From Clostridia bacterium (lineage in GTDB: Bacteria > Bacillota > Clostridia > Oscillospirales > Acutalibacteraceae): 33,249 nt of DNA. A program made the position numbers and the translations under genes. The DNA is taken from the NCBI GenBank assembly GCA_017629275.1, contig JAGBXM010000123.1, positions 1-33,249 of the forward strand, read 5' to 3'. Positions 24,105 through 33,073 of the stretch are shown here, in pieces; position 1 is the first letter of the stretch, and each line of letters opens with the position of its first letter. The notes beneath the pieces were generated by a model. The model worked only from the letters and a program-made list of their open reading frames with translations. It was not told the DNA's origin and did not search any database.

Positions 24105-24119
24105 TCAAAATTCCTCACA

Positions 24120-27100
24120 TTAAAAGAGTGTCATTTGGTTGGTGTCGGGCAAAAAGCTTAAAGCACCGATGGCCTTGAGCTTTTCGATAACCGTTTTGGA
24201 AACGCCCGACTCAATACGCAGATCGTCAATCGACATAAAATTGCCCTCGTCGACGACCTTCTGAATATCGGCGGCGGCCTTTTCACCGACACCGGGCAGA
24301 ACTCCTATGGGCAAACGCATATTGCCGTCCTCAACCAAAAACTTTCTTGAGTGCGATTTTCGAAGGTCAATGGGCAGAACCTTAATGCCTCTCGACATCA
24401 TTTCGTTAAAGATAAGCAGGTTGTCAAGTACACCCTTGTCCTTAACACTTGCGGCGTTACCCAACAGCTTAATATCATTGATACGCTTCTGAACGGCGCT
24501 CTGGCCCTGCAACAAGGTATCAACCTCAATATCCTCCGCACGTACCGTAAAGTATGCACAGTAGAACTCGACGGGCCTATGAACCTTGTACCAGCCAAGC
24601 CTCAGCGCCGCGATCATATAAGCCGCCGCGTGAGCCTTCGGGAACATATACTTAATCTTATAGCAGGAATCAATATACCATTCAGGTACATTGTTGTCCT
24701 TCATTGCCTGAATATGCTCTTCGGTCAACTGCTTTTTAGCCTTACCCTTACGCACAATCTCCATTATCTTAAAGGCCATCTTCTTGGGGACGCCTTTATA
24801 AATAAGGTAGGTCATAATGTTGTCACGGGTTCCGATGACCTCAGAAATGGTACAGGTCTTGTTCTTGATAAGCTCCTGCGCATTACCGATCCAAACGTCG
24901 GTACCGTGCGACAGACCCGATATCTGCAAAAGGTCAGAGAAGGTCTTGGGCTTAGACTCGACCAACATATCACGGACAAACTTGGTACCCAATTCAGGCA
25001 ACGCATAGGTGCCCGTTTTGGAGAATATCTGCGCCTCGGTAACACCCAACGCATCGGGCGACAAAAAGAGGCTCATAACATCGGGGTCACTCATCGAAAC
25101 GTTAAGAACGGGAATGCCCGAATACTCCTCAAGATACTTGTAAATGGTCGGCACATCGTGTCCGAGTTCGTCAAGCTTCAGGATATTATCGTGAATCTTA
25201 TGGAAATCGAAATGGGTGGTAACCATATCAGAGTCGACCTTGTCGGCAGGGTGCTGAACGGGACAGAAGTCATAGACCTCTTTGTCTCGCGGAACAACGA
25301 CCATACCGCCGGGATGCTGACCCGTGGTACGCTTGACCGCTGCATTGTTTATGGCGGCAGCAAGACGCGCCTCCTCAGCCTTATTCATTGTAATGCCGTA
25401 ATCGTTGGCATAGCCCTTAACGTAACCGAAAGCCGTCTTTTCGGCAACGGTAGCGATAGTACCTGCCTTGAAAACGTTTTCGGGGCCAAACAGTTCTTCG
25501 GTATATTTATGGACAAAAGGCTGAACCTCGCCCGAGAAGTTCTGATCAATATCGGGAACCTTATCTCCGTCGAAGCCCAAGAAGGTTTCGAACGGAATAT
25601 CGTGTCCGTCGCGGTTATAATCCTCACCGCATTCGGGACACTTTTTAGGCGGCAGGTCAAATCCCGAACCGACGCTGCCGTCGGTAATAAACTCGGAATG
25701 CTTACACTTGGGGCAAACGTAATGCGGCACCAAGGGGTTAACCTCCGAAATACCGTTCATGGTTGCGGCAAATGACGAACCGACCGAACCACGGGAACCG
25801 ACTAAATATCCCTTACTTTCGGAATATTCAACCAGTTTCTGCGCCGTAACGTACATAACCGAGAAGCCGTGACGGATGATAGAATCCAACTCACGTTCTA
25901 GTCGTTCTTTAACAACGTCGGGCAACGGATCACCGTAAATTTCGTGCGCTCTGCGATAGCATTTTTCGGTCAGAATATCATCCGAGCCTTCAATTTTCGG
26001 CGGATAGTTTCCGCTGGGCACCGCACGGACGTTACTGTCAACCATATCGGCTATTCTTTGCGGGTTGCCGATAACAACATCGTAAGCGCGGTCACCGAGA
26101 TACGAAAACTCCTCCAACATCTCATTGGTGGTTTTAAGATACAAAGGTGCCTGAAGTTCGGCATCATCAAAGCCCTGACCTGCCATAAGAATGGTACGGA
26201 GTCTTGCATCTTCGGGATCAAGGAAGTGAACGTCACCTGTAGCCACTACCGGTTTGCCGAGTTCATCGGCCAAAGCCACGATTTTGCGGTTGATATCAAG
26301 AATCTGCTCCATCGAATTAAACAAAGCAGGCTCAACCTCACCCGTCTTCTTATTGACCTTTTCTCGCAACATAAACTCATTGTTTCCGCGAGGCTGAATT
26401 TCAAGATAATCGTAAAACGAAGCCAACTTCACAAGCTCATCGTGCGGCCTGTTTTCCAAAATAGCGCGGTAAATTTCACCCTGCTCACAGGCACTGCCGA
26501 TAATAAGACCTTCGCGGTACTGCTCAAGTACGCTTTTGGGAATAAGCGGTCTTGCGGGACGGGGTTTGGCAGGATTTTTCGCATTATACGTCTTAAGATA
26601 ATATTTAAGATTTGAATATGAAATAAGACGGTAAAGATTTTTAAGACCGGCCTGGTCTTTGACAAGAATAATCTGGTGATAACGGGTCAACGTTTCGGAA
26701 TTAACACCGCCGTCGATACCGCCCGAGAGCTCCTGGAAATCAATATCGTTGACAAAATAACTCTCAACACCATAGATAACCTTAAAATCGGCACCCTCGT
26801 TGTCACCCATAATTTCATCGTAGGCACTCATCGCATCGGGGAAGGCCTGAACAACACCGTGGTCGGTGATGGCAACCGCCTTGTGACCCCACTTAAACGC
26901 ACGTTTCACAACGTCCTGAACGGGTGCAACGGCGTCCATCTGTGACATACTTGTGTGCAGGTGCAGTTCTATTCTCTTTTCCTCGGCATCGTCGGTTTTA
27001 ACACCTTTTTTCTTGACGGTGGCGATTCCGTCGGGTTCGAGGCAGTAATCCTTTTCCCATTCGTCCATCTGATATTTGCCGTGAACAACAACGCACTTAC

Positions 27101-28034
27101 CCTTTTTCAGTTCGTCGTTCAACACGTCAAACATATGGTTGCCGACCATCATTTTTACGGTAATGGAATTGGTTCCGTCATATATCTGGAACTTGACTCG
27201 GTAACCGCGGCCGCTCTTGGTGGCAACGATCTCGGAAAAGAATATCTCACCCCATACAAGACTTTCATCCTCATCGGGCGAAATGTTTTCAAGCTTTGTC
27301 AAAGCGCCGTGAATCTTTCTCTGACCGTAGATCTGCAAAATACTGTCCTCAACGATAGGCACATTGTCGGGAATAAGCAGACCCGTAACCTTTTTAGGTT
27401 CGGGCGGTTTGGTCTCACGTCGTCTGAAACTGCCGCCATTGTTACCCCCGTCATAAGAATAGTTGGGTTTCGACTCCTGATAGGTCTGCTTGACCTCTTT
27501 TATCGGCTCCTGCTTGTATTCGGGAATAATACCTTCGGGTTCCTCAAGTTGTCCGTCAAACTGAACGTCGGTCACGATACCGAAACGGTAGTTTGCAATA
27601 CCACAAAATTCTCTTTCAAAATTGCATTCCTGAATGGTTTTATATCCGCCGTATTTTAACGTAATATACGTTGCGTATCTGTCCTGGTTCTCATCCACCA
27701 ACTGAACGTTAAATTCCGCACCGTTAAAATAACCGTTGAACATCGCATTGGTGGCGCGGAGCATCATTGCTATATCCTCAGCCGCCTCGGCGCAGTAACA
27801 TCTCTTCTGATACTTCGAATCAATATGTACGGCGTTCATTCGAAGTCCTTCGGCTATCGAAACACGTACTTTGTCGAGTTCCTCGCTTGACACGTATTCA
27901 CTGAATAAACAAGTTGCAAGTATCTCACGGGCATCACTGTCGATCTCGCAACGCTGCAAGATACAATTCTTAACAGCGTCGGGTGCATTTTCAATAAACC
28001 GTCCGAAAATATCATTTAATTTCGGCAATCCCAT
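24120..28034 (-). CDS. polC: DNA polymerase III alpha subunit, PolC type, lacking the exonuclease insert
   Basis: Replicative polymerase of Gram-positive bacteria. In order: N-terminal domain to about 170, an acidic/Q-rich linker, an OB fold at about 235-345, the first half of the PHP domain (LHLHTSMSQMDAV at about 357-369, ITDHGVVQAF, KVIYGVESYF ending near 427), its second half (RYHQIILVKDQAGLKNLYRL from about 451; TGDVHFLDPED), the polymerase core with zinc pairs CPKC/CPEC, catalytic PDID at about 827-830, THFDFHKIHDN and the LDELGHD aspartate, then SHGTDVWIGNAQELI and the C-terminal QMTLF. The DEDDh exonuclease normally inside PHP, with its FDxETTG motif, is absent and replaced by about 25 residues. 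Length is 1304 against about 1440 for B. subtilis. The ATG has AGGAGAG at good distance; a TTG two codons earlier is too close to it. Confidence 0.95.
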   Translation of the reverse strand: MGLPKLNDIFGRFIENAPDAVKNCILQRCEIDSDAREILATCLFSEYVSSEELDKVRVSIAEGLRMNAVHIDSKYQKRCYCAEAAEDIAMMLRATNAMFNGYFNGAEFNVQLVDENQDRYATYITLKYGGYKTIQECNFEREFCGIANYRFGIVTDVQFDGQLEEPEGIIPEYKQEPIKEVKQTYQESKPNYSYDGGNNGGSFRRRETKPPEPKKVTGLLIPDNVPIVEDSILQIYGQRKIHGALTKLENISPDEDESLVWGEIFFSEIVATKSGRGYRVKFQIYDGTNSITVKMMVGNHMFDVLNDELKKGKCVVVHGKYQMDEWEKDYCLEPDGIATVKKKGVKTDDAEEKRIELHLHTSMSQMDAVAPVQDVVKRAFKWGHKAVAITDHGVVQAFPDAMSAYDEIMGDNEGADFKVIYGVESYFVNDIDFQELSGGIDGGVNSETLTRYHQIILVKDQAGLKNLYRLISYSNLKYYLKTYNAKNPAKPRPARPLIPKSVLEQYREGLIIGSACEQGEIYRAILENRPHDELVKLASFYDYLEIQPRGNNEFMLREKVNKKTGEVEPALFNSMEQILDINRKIVALADELGKPVVATGDVHFLDPEDARLRTILMAGQGFDDAELQAPLYLKTTNEMLEEFSYLGDRAYDVVIGNPQRIADMVDSNVRAVPSGNYPPKIEGSDDILTEKCYRRAHEIYGDPLPDVVKERLERELDSIIRHGFSVMYVTAQKLVEYSESKGYLVGSRGSVGSSFAATMNGISEVNPLVPHYVCPKCKHSEFITDGSVGSGFDLPPKKCPECGEDYNRDGHDIPFETFLGFDGDKVPDIDQNFSGEVQPFVHKYTEELFGPENVFKAGTIATVAEKTAFGYVKGYANDYGITMNKAEEARLAAAINNAAVKRTTGQHPGGMVVVPRDKEVYDFCPVQHPADKVDSDMVTTHFDFHKIHDNILKLDELGHDVPTIYKYLEEYSGIPVLNVSMSDPDVMSLFLSPDALGVTEAQIFSKTGTYALPELGTKFVRDMLVESKPKTFSDLLQISGLSHGTDVWIGNAQELIKNKTCTISEVIGTRDNIMTYLIYKGVPKKMAFKIMEIVRKGKAKKQLTEEHIQAMKDNNVPEWYIDSCYKIKYMFPKAHAAAYMIAALRLGWYKVHRPVEFYCAYFTVRAEDIEVDTLLQGQSAVQKRINDIKLLGNAASVKDKGVLDNLLIFNEMMSRGIKVLPIDLRKSHSRKFLVEDGNMRLPIGVLPGVGEKAAADIQKVVDEGNFMSIDDLRIESGVSKTVIEKLKAIGALSFLPDTNQMTLF

Positions 28035-28056
28035 TTTCAACTCTCCTATTATTTTA

Positions 28057-29109
28057 CTAAAGCTTTTCTATTTCGGCCATCAGTTCATCCAACAGTTTTT
28101 CTTCGGGAACCTTACGGATTATTTCACCTTTTTTAAAGATGATTCCGCAACCGTCACCGCCTGCGATACCGATATCGGCCTCTTTAGCTTCGCCGGGTCC
28201 GTTGACCACACATCCCATTATAGCAACAGTAATGTTCTTGTTTTGGGACAGTAACATCTCTTCGGCCTTCTTTGCCAACTCAATTAAATTGATTCTTGTT
28301 CTTCCGCAGGTCGGGCAGGAAACTATTTTTACCCCGTCTTTGCGCAGACCGACCGCTTTGAGAATATCTTTTGCGGCTCTGACCTCTTTTACGGGGTCGT
28401 CGGTCAAAGATACGCGGACGGTGTCACCTATTCCGCGAAGCAAAAGACCTCCGATACCTGCCGCCGAGGCGATAACACCGCTACGCTCGGTACCTGCCTC
28501 GGTAACGCCGACGTGAAGCGGATAATTACACATTTCACTGGCCTTGACGTAGGCTTCATACATAGTCGATACCGTCGAAGATTTCATCGACAGCAAAATA
28601 TTGTCAAAATCAAACTTTTCCAAAAGTGACGCGTGATACAAGGCACTTTCTACCAACGCATCAGCGGTGGGAGCGCCGTACTTTTTAAGAATTTCCTTTT
28701 CAACCGAGCCCGAGTTTACGCCGATTCTTATCGGAATACCGTTCTGTCTGCAGGCATCGGCTACTGCTTTGACTCGCGAATCGTCACCGATATTACCGGG
28801 GTTTATACGGATTTTGTCGACCCCTGCGGCCACCGATTCAAGTGCCAAGCGATAATCAAAATGAATGTCGGCTACGATAGGAACGTTGACCGCCTCTTTG
28901 AGCGCAGGAATAAGGCGCACTGCATCTTTGTCGGGAATAGCGGCTCTTATTATCTCGCAACCCGCCTTTTCCAATGCAACCGCCTGAGCCACCGAAGCCT
29001 CTATATCATACGACGGTGTATTCAACATCGACTGTACCGAAACATCGGCACCGCCACCGACCGCGACCTTTCCAACGTATACTCTTTTGGTGCTTTCACG
29101 AGTATTCAT
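28057..29109 (-). CDS. ispG: 4-hydroxy-3-methylbut-2-en-1-yl diphosphate synthase
   Basis: Penultimate step of the MEP isoprenoid pathway: reductive ring opening of MEcPP to HMBPP with a 4Fe-4S cluster. The N-terminal TIM barrel starts with VYVGKVAVGGGADVSVQSM and contains VPIVADIHFDYRLAL and KIRINPGNIG. The C-terminal cluster domain has C265, C268 (SCPTCGRT) and C300 (MGCVVNGPGEA) with the following glutamate E307. The 350-residue length is the bacterial form without the plant insert. AAAGGAG precedes the ATG. It lies between rseP and polC as in many Clostridia. Confidence 0.97.
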   Translation of the reverse strand: MNTRESTKRVYVGKVAVGGGADVSVQSMLNTPSYDIEASVAQAVALEKAGCEIIRAAIPDKDAVRLIPALKEAVNVPIVADIHFDYRLALESVAAGVDKIRINPGNIGDDSRVKAVADACRQNGIPIRIGVNSGSVEKEILKKYGAPTADALVESALYHASLLEKFDFDNILLSMKSSTVSTMYEAYVKASEMCNYPLHVGVTEAGTERSGVIASAAGIGGLLLRGIGDTVRVSLTDDPVKEVRAAKDILKAVGLRKDGVKIVSCPTCGRTRINLIELAKKAEEMLLSQNKNITVAIMGCVVNGPGEAKEADIGIAGGDGCGIIFKKGEIIRKVPEEKLLDELMAEIEKL

Positions 29110-29180
29110 AGCCTGCTCCTTTAAGGTGACACGAGTAATCCTAACCTGTTTTTAAAAGGCGGATTTCCGCTCATCCATTA

Positions 29181-30245
29181 TTAAAAAAATCCTATAATAT
29201 CCTTAACCGTAATGACCGCGATAAGTCCAAGTAATAAAATCAGACCGACCGCGTGAACCGCACCCTCTAATCTTTGAGGGATGGGCCGTCTTATTATCAT
29301 TTCAACAACTGTGAAGAATGCGCGTCCTCCGTCGAGTGCCGGAACGGGCAACAGATTAAACACGCCGAGGTTTATGGTGATCAAGGCCAACATCGGCAGC
29401 AGATCACTCAAACCGCGTTTTGCCACCGTACCGATAGCGGCGGTCACACCCACGGGACCCGACATTGCACTTATGCCGTATTTACCTGTGATAAGGTCGA
29501 TCAGTGAAAACCACACGACCCGTCCGTACGACACGGTACGCGTAAACGATTGTCTCATAAACGAACCAAAGGTTTTGTCCTCGGTGTCGAGATAAAAGTC
29601 AATATCAACATAGTTGATGCCGTCCATAGTCTCAACGTTGAACTTAACGTCGAGATTCTTTTTATGGCCGTCGCGGATGACCTTCATTTGAAGCGTATCA
29701 CCCTTGACGTTGGTCAGACAATAACTCAAATCATTTACCGAATATATCGCCCGTCCGTTAATCTCAACTATTTTGTCTCCTGCCGTAAGTCCACTTTGCT
29801 GACTCATCACATTGTCCTCGTGGAACCCGTAAACGGTCGTGGTAATGTATCGGTCGGCAGGTGCTAAAGTGAGCATAACCAATATAAGTCCCAAAACAAG
29901 ATTCATAAAGGCACCTGCAACGATGATGGTCAGACGTTGCCACGCTTTTTTATTGCAAAATGCACGGTTATCCTCACTGGTCTCGTCCTCGCCCTCCATC
30001 GCACAGTAACCTCCGAAAGGCACGGCGCGAACGGCATAAAGCGTTTCTTTTCCCTGCTTTTTGAAAAGCGCAGGACCGAAACCGATGGCAAATTCATTGA
30101 CCTTGACACCGTTCAATTTTGCGGCAATGAAGTGACCGAATTCGTGTATAAAAATAACAAACAGAAAAACCAGAACGGCCACTAAATACGGCCATATAAG
30201 GCCCCAGATATCTCCCACTTTAGAGAAGAAGCTTAAAACTTGCAC
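29181..30245 (-). CDS. rseP: Site-2 intramembrane protease, RseP/RasP family (M50)
   Basis: Membrane zinc protease that makes the second cut in regulated intramembrane proteolysis, for example of anti-sigma factors or remnant signal peptides. The first membrane segment carries HEFGH (34-38). A PDZ domain covers about 135-205 (SGLTAGDKIVEINGRAI). The C-terminal membrane part holds NLLPVPALDGGR with the third ligand D305. 354 residues with about four membrane segments is normal. The start is GTG, with AGGTGA seven bases ahead and the expected short periplasm-facing N-terminus. It follows dxr by 13 bp. Confidence 0.95.
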   Translation of the reverse strand: MQVLSFFSKVGDIWGLIWPYLVAVLVFLFVIFIHEFGHFIAAKLNGVKVNEFAIGFGPALFKKQGKETLYAVRAVPFGGYCAMEGEDETSEDNRAFCNKKAWQRLTIIVAGAFMNLVLGLILVMLTLAPADRYITTTVYGFHEDNVMSQQSGLTAGDKIVEINGRAIYSVNDLSYCLTNVKGDTLQMKVIRDGHKKNLDVKFNVETMDGINYVDIDFYLDTEDKTFGSFMRQSFTRTVSYGRVVWFSLIDLITGKYGISAMSGPVGVTAAIGTVAKRGLSDLLPMLALITINLGVFNLLPVPALDGGRAFFTVVEMIIRRPIPQRLEGAVHAVGLILLLGLIAVITVKDIIGFF

Positions 30246-30258
30246 TAAATTTCACCTG

Positions 30259-31398
30259 TTAAATAAATTTTAAAGCTAAGTTTCTTGCGGCCTTGTCAGC
30301 CTCAAGAATATCATCGAGCGTAAAGTCTGAGACCTTCGGTTGATGCTCCAGAGCTGCCTCGACTATATCGCCGATCTGCAAGAATCCGATCCTGCCTTCC
30401 AAGAATAATTTGACCGCCATTTCATTGGCACCGTTTACGGCGGCAGGTTTAAGACCGCCTTCGCGAATGGCCTTGATACAGGCAGGCAAACATCTGAAGG
30501 TGTCGGTATCGGGCTTTTCAAAGGTCATACTGCCGACCTTGAAAAGATCAAGCCGCTCAGCCTGACAGTCCGACCGTTCAGGGTAGGTCAACGCATACTG
30601 AATAGGCAACCTCATATCGGGAGTGCCCAACTGTGCAATGACCGCACCGTCTCTGAACTCCACCGCCGAGTGAATAATACTCTGTCGGTGAACGACCACC
30701 GTAATATCATCCACGTCAACATCAAACAGATGCACCGCTTCGATAACCTCTAAGCCCTTGTTCATCAAAGAAGCCGAGTCAATGGTTATTTTGGCACCCA
30801 TCGACCAATTAGGATGCTTGAGAGCTTGGGCTACCGTAACGTTCTTTAATTCGTCCCTTGTTTTGCCGAAGAACGGGCCGCCCGAAGCGGTAAGCAATAT
30901 CGACTTTAACGACCCTTCGGGTGCGCCTTGCAAACACTGGAAAATGGCCGAATGCTCACTGTCGACCGGCAGCAGCTTAACGCCGTTTTCTTTGATGGCC
31001 TTTTTGACCAGTTCACCGCCTGTGACCAACGTTTCCTTGTTGGCCAAGGCAATATCCTTTTTAGCCTCAACAGCGGCCAAGGTCGGTTGTAACCCTGCAA
31101 TGCCGACAATGGCATTGATGACCGTGTCTGCATCGTTTTCGGCGGCAAGTTCCACCACCGCCTCGCGACCAAAGGTAACGACCGTATCGGTATCGGCAAC
31201 CGCCGTTTTCAAAGCCTTTCCCGCCGCCTTATCCATAACTGCGGCGGTTTTTGGCTTAAATTCTCTTATTTGTTCTTCAAGCAGTTTTACGTTGCTTCCT
31301 GCAACCAACGAGCAGACCTCGTAGCCGTGTTTTCTTGCAACGTCAAGGCTCTGCGTTCCGATTGAACCTGTCGAGCCTAAAATAGCAATTTTTTTCAT
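30259..31398 (-). CDS. dxr: 1-deoxy-D-xylulose 5-phosphate reductoisomerase
   Basis: NADPH-dependent conversion of DXP to MEP, the committed step of the MEP pathway. The Rossmann start KKIAILGSTGSIGTQSLDVA and the blocks ALANKETLVTGGELV, LLPVDSEHSAIFQCLQG, LTASGGPF, NWSMGAKITIDSASLMNKGLEVIEA and IIHSAVEFRDGAVIAQLGTPDM contain the metal- and substrate-binding residues of the family. 379 residues is usual. AAGGAT precedes the ATG. It is placed between cdsA and rseP with short gaps, so pathway enzymes dxr and ispG are co-transcribed with membrane-lipid genes. Confidence 0.97.
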   Translation of the reverse strand: MKKIAILGSTGSIGTQSLDVARKHGYEVCSLVAGSNVKLLEEQIREFKPKTAAVMDKAAGKALKTAVADTDTVVTFGREAVVELAAENDADTVINAIVGIAGLQPTLAAVEAKKDIALANKETLVTGGELVKKAIKENGVKLLPVDSEHSAIFQCLQGAPEGSLKSILLTASGGPFFGKTRDELKNVTVAQALKHPNWSMGAKITIDSASLMNKGLEVIEAVHLFDVDVDDITVVVHRQSIIHSAVEFRDGAVIAQLGTPDMRLPIQYALTYPERSDCQAERLDLFKVGSMTFEKPDTDTFRCLPACIKAIREGGLKPAAVNGANEMAVKLFLEGRIGFLQIGDIVEAALEHQPKVSDFTLDDILEADKAARNLALKFI

Positions 31399-31408
31399 TT
31401 TAATATCC

Positions 31409-32260
31409 TTATTTCACAAGCGGCAGATTAACGACCGCAACGTAAACGAGAGGTGCCACGACCAGAACACTGTCAAAACGGTCAAGCACACCGCCGTGTC
31501 CGGGCATTATCTTTCCATAATCCTTGATACCGCAGTCACGCTTGATGTATGAGAAAATGAGATCACCCATCATACCTGCAAAGGCAAGAACGGGGGTCAC
31601 CGCAATGATAATCCAGGTGTTGGCCTTAAAGCCCGAATATGCGTTATAGATAAGACAGGCCACCAGCATGATCAGCATATCGACTATAATTCCGCCAACA
31701 GCACCCTCGACCGTCTTTTTGGGACTGATTTCGGGGGCCATTTTATGTTTGCCGAAGAAATATCCGCTGAAATATGCGCCCGTATCACAACCCCAGGCCG
31801 CAATAATGACCAACAACAGATAGAAAAGTCCGTGTCCGTCCTCGGCACTGTAAAGACCTGCCAAGGTCCAGAAAGCGTAGGTAACCGCAACGGTTGCGGC
31901 AAAACCGAAAGCAACATCTTTGGGTTTGACCTCGTTGTGCTTGAACATCGCGTATGTGAACACCACAATGGCATAAACCACCATCAAAGCCGTGTGGTCA
32001 AGCCTTGTTTCGACCTTCAAAATATCGGCCATCATCTCAACACTGTATACAAACGGAGCCGCGGCGGCATATACCAAAGAGGCCACAAGAATGAACTTTG
32101 ACTTGACGATACCGGTCGACTTGACGGCCTCATAGACACCGATACAACCGATAACCGCCAATAAGACGTGCAAAATCACGGGGGTCAGATAAATGGATGC
32201 GAAAATCGCGGCTATCATTATTACTATGCCGACCGCGCCGCTTATTATGCGGGTTTTCAT
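31409..32260 (-). CDS. cdsA: Phosphatidate cytidylyltransferase
   Basis: Makes CDP-diacylglycerol from phosphatidate and CTP at the membrane, the branch point to all phospholipids. Many hydrophobic segments fill residues 1-220. The cytidylyltransferase signature is seen in SPKKTVEGAVGG, MMGDLIFSYIKRDCGIKDYG and PGHGGVLDRFDSV with the conserved aspartates. 283 residues is typical. The start overlaps the uppS stop by four bases (ATGA), indicating translational coupling. Confidence 0.95.
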   Translation of the reverse strand: MKTRIISGAVGIVIMIAAIFASIYLTPVILHVLLAVIGCIGVYEAVKSTGIVKSKFILVASLVYAAAAPFVYSVEMMADILKVETRLDHTALMVVYAIVVFTYAMFKHNEVKPKDVAFGFAATVAVTYAFWTLAGLYSAEDGHGLFYLLLVIIAAWGCDTGAYFSGYFFGKHKMAPEISPKKTVEGAVGGIIVDMLIMLVACLIYNAYSGFKANTWIIIAVTPVLAFAGMMGDLIFSYIKRDCGIKDYGKIMPGHGGVLDRFDSVLVVAPLVYVAVVNLPLVK

Positions 32261-33009
32261 TCGCTTTCCTCCTTTTCCTCTTTAACTCCGCCGAAACGAC
32301 GGTTGCGTTTATTGAAATCAAGTATCGCCTTGTCGAGGTCGTCGGGTGAAAAATCGGGCCACAAAACATCGGAATACCAAAATTCCGAATAGGCCGACTG
32401 CCACGGCAAGAAGTTGGAAAGTCGGTATTCTCCGCTCGGACGGATAATAAAATCGGGGTCGGGACAATCGGCATAAAGCCTTTCGGACACCGTTTCCTCG
32501 GTGATTTCCTCAATATTCAAAGCCCCCGACCTGACCTCTTCGGCAATACGCTTGACGGCGTGGACTATCTCATCTCGGCCGCCGTAATTGACCGCCATAT
32601 AGACCGTAAGTCCGGTAGCCTCGCTCGACTCGGCCTCAGCAGTCTTGATAAGCTCCCTTATATCCTCGGGCAAAACCGACAACTCACCGATAAAGCGCAA
32701 TTTGATATTTTCGGCCTTAAAATTGGTCGAATCCTTCAAATATTTGCGAAGCAGATTCATAATCCCGTCAACTTCCGCCTTGGGGCGCTTCCAGTTTTCG
32801 GTTGAAAATGCATAGACCGTGAGGTACTTCACACCTATTTTATTGCAATGACGGGCAATGGTCTTGAAATTTTCCGACCCTGCGACGTGACCTGCCGAGC
32901 GCGGCAACATACGTTTTTTTGCCCACCTGCCGTTACCGTCCATAATAATGCCGATGTGTGTCGGCACAACTACGTTGGCGGTTTCGGCATTTTTGTTGAA
33001 TAAAGCCAT
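32257..33009 (-). CDS. uppS: Isoprenyl transferase (undecaprenyl diphosphate synthase)
   Basis: Condenses isopentenyl diphosphate units in cis to give the C55 lipid carrier for peptidoglycan. HIGIIMDGNGRWAKKR (18-33) holds the catalytic D24. VYAFSTENWKRPKAEVDGIM, VNYGGRDEIVHAV and PDPDFIIRPSGEYRLSNFLPWQSAYSEF are the other conserved regions. 250 residues fits. A TTG-initiated extension of six codons is possible, but GGTGG sits properly before the chosen ATG and the extension would contain that site. It is separated from frr by a hairpin and overlaps cdsA by four bases. Confidence 0.96.
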   Translation of the reverse strand: MALFNKNAETANVVVPTHIGIIMDGNGRWAKKRMLPRSAGHVAGSENFKTIARHCNKIGVKYLTVYAFSTENWKRPKAEVDGIMNLLRKYLKDSTNFKAENIKLRFIGELSVLPEDIRELIKTAEAESSEATGLTVYMAVNYGGRDEIVHAVKRIAEEVRSGALNIEEITEETVSERLYADCPDPDFIIRPSGEYRLSNFLPWQSAYSEFWYSDVLWPDFSPDDLDKAILDFNKRNRRFGGVKEEKEESE

Positions 33010-33030
33010 AAATATCCACCGTTTCAAAAC

Positions 33031-33055
33031 CCCATCAAAGAAAGCCTTTGATGGG
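33031..33055 (-). terminator. Hairpin between frr and uppS
   Basis: Ten-base perfect arms (33031-33040, 33046-33055) with a five-base loop, followed on the minus strand by GTTTTGAAAC. The short U-run suggests partial termination or an RNA-processing site between ribosome-recycling and lipid genes. Confidence 0.6.
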
Positions 33056-33073
33056 ATTTTAATTTAGAATAGT

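Noticed and set aside
24351-25775. A 474-codon open frame on the plus strand, antisense to polC
   Set aside because: It has no ribosome binding site, its translation shows no domain, and it lies wholly across from conserved PolC palm and zinc-motif coding sequence; it is a by-product of polC codon use.
25944-27659. Further long plus-strand open frames (about 220-234 codons) opposite polC
   Set aside because: Same reasons: opposite a conserved coding region, no start signals, no recognisable protein.
29159-29170. GCGGA-TT-TCCGC inverted repeat between rseP and ispG as a terminator
   Set aside because: With a realistic loop only four pairs remain, and it lies in an operon that is otherwise continuous; too weak to call.
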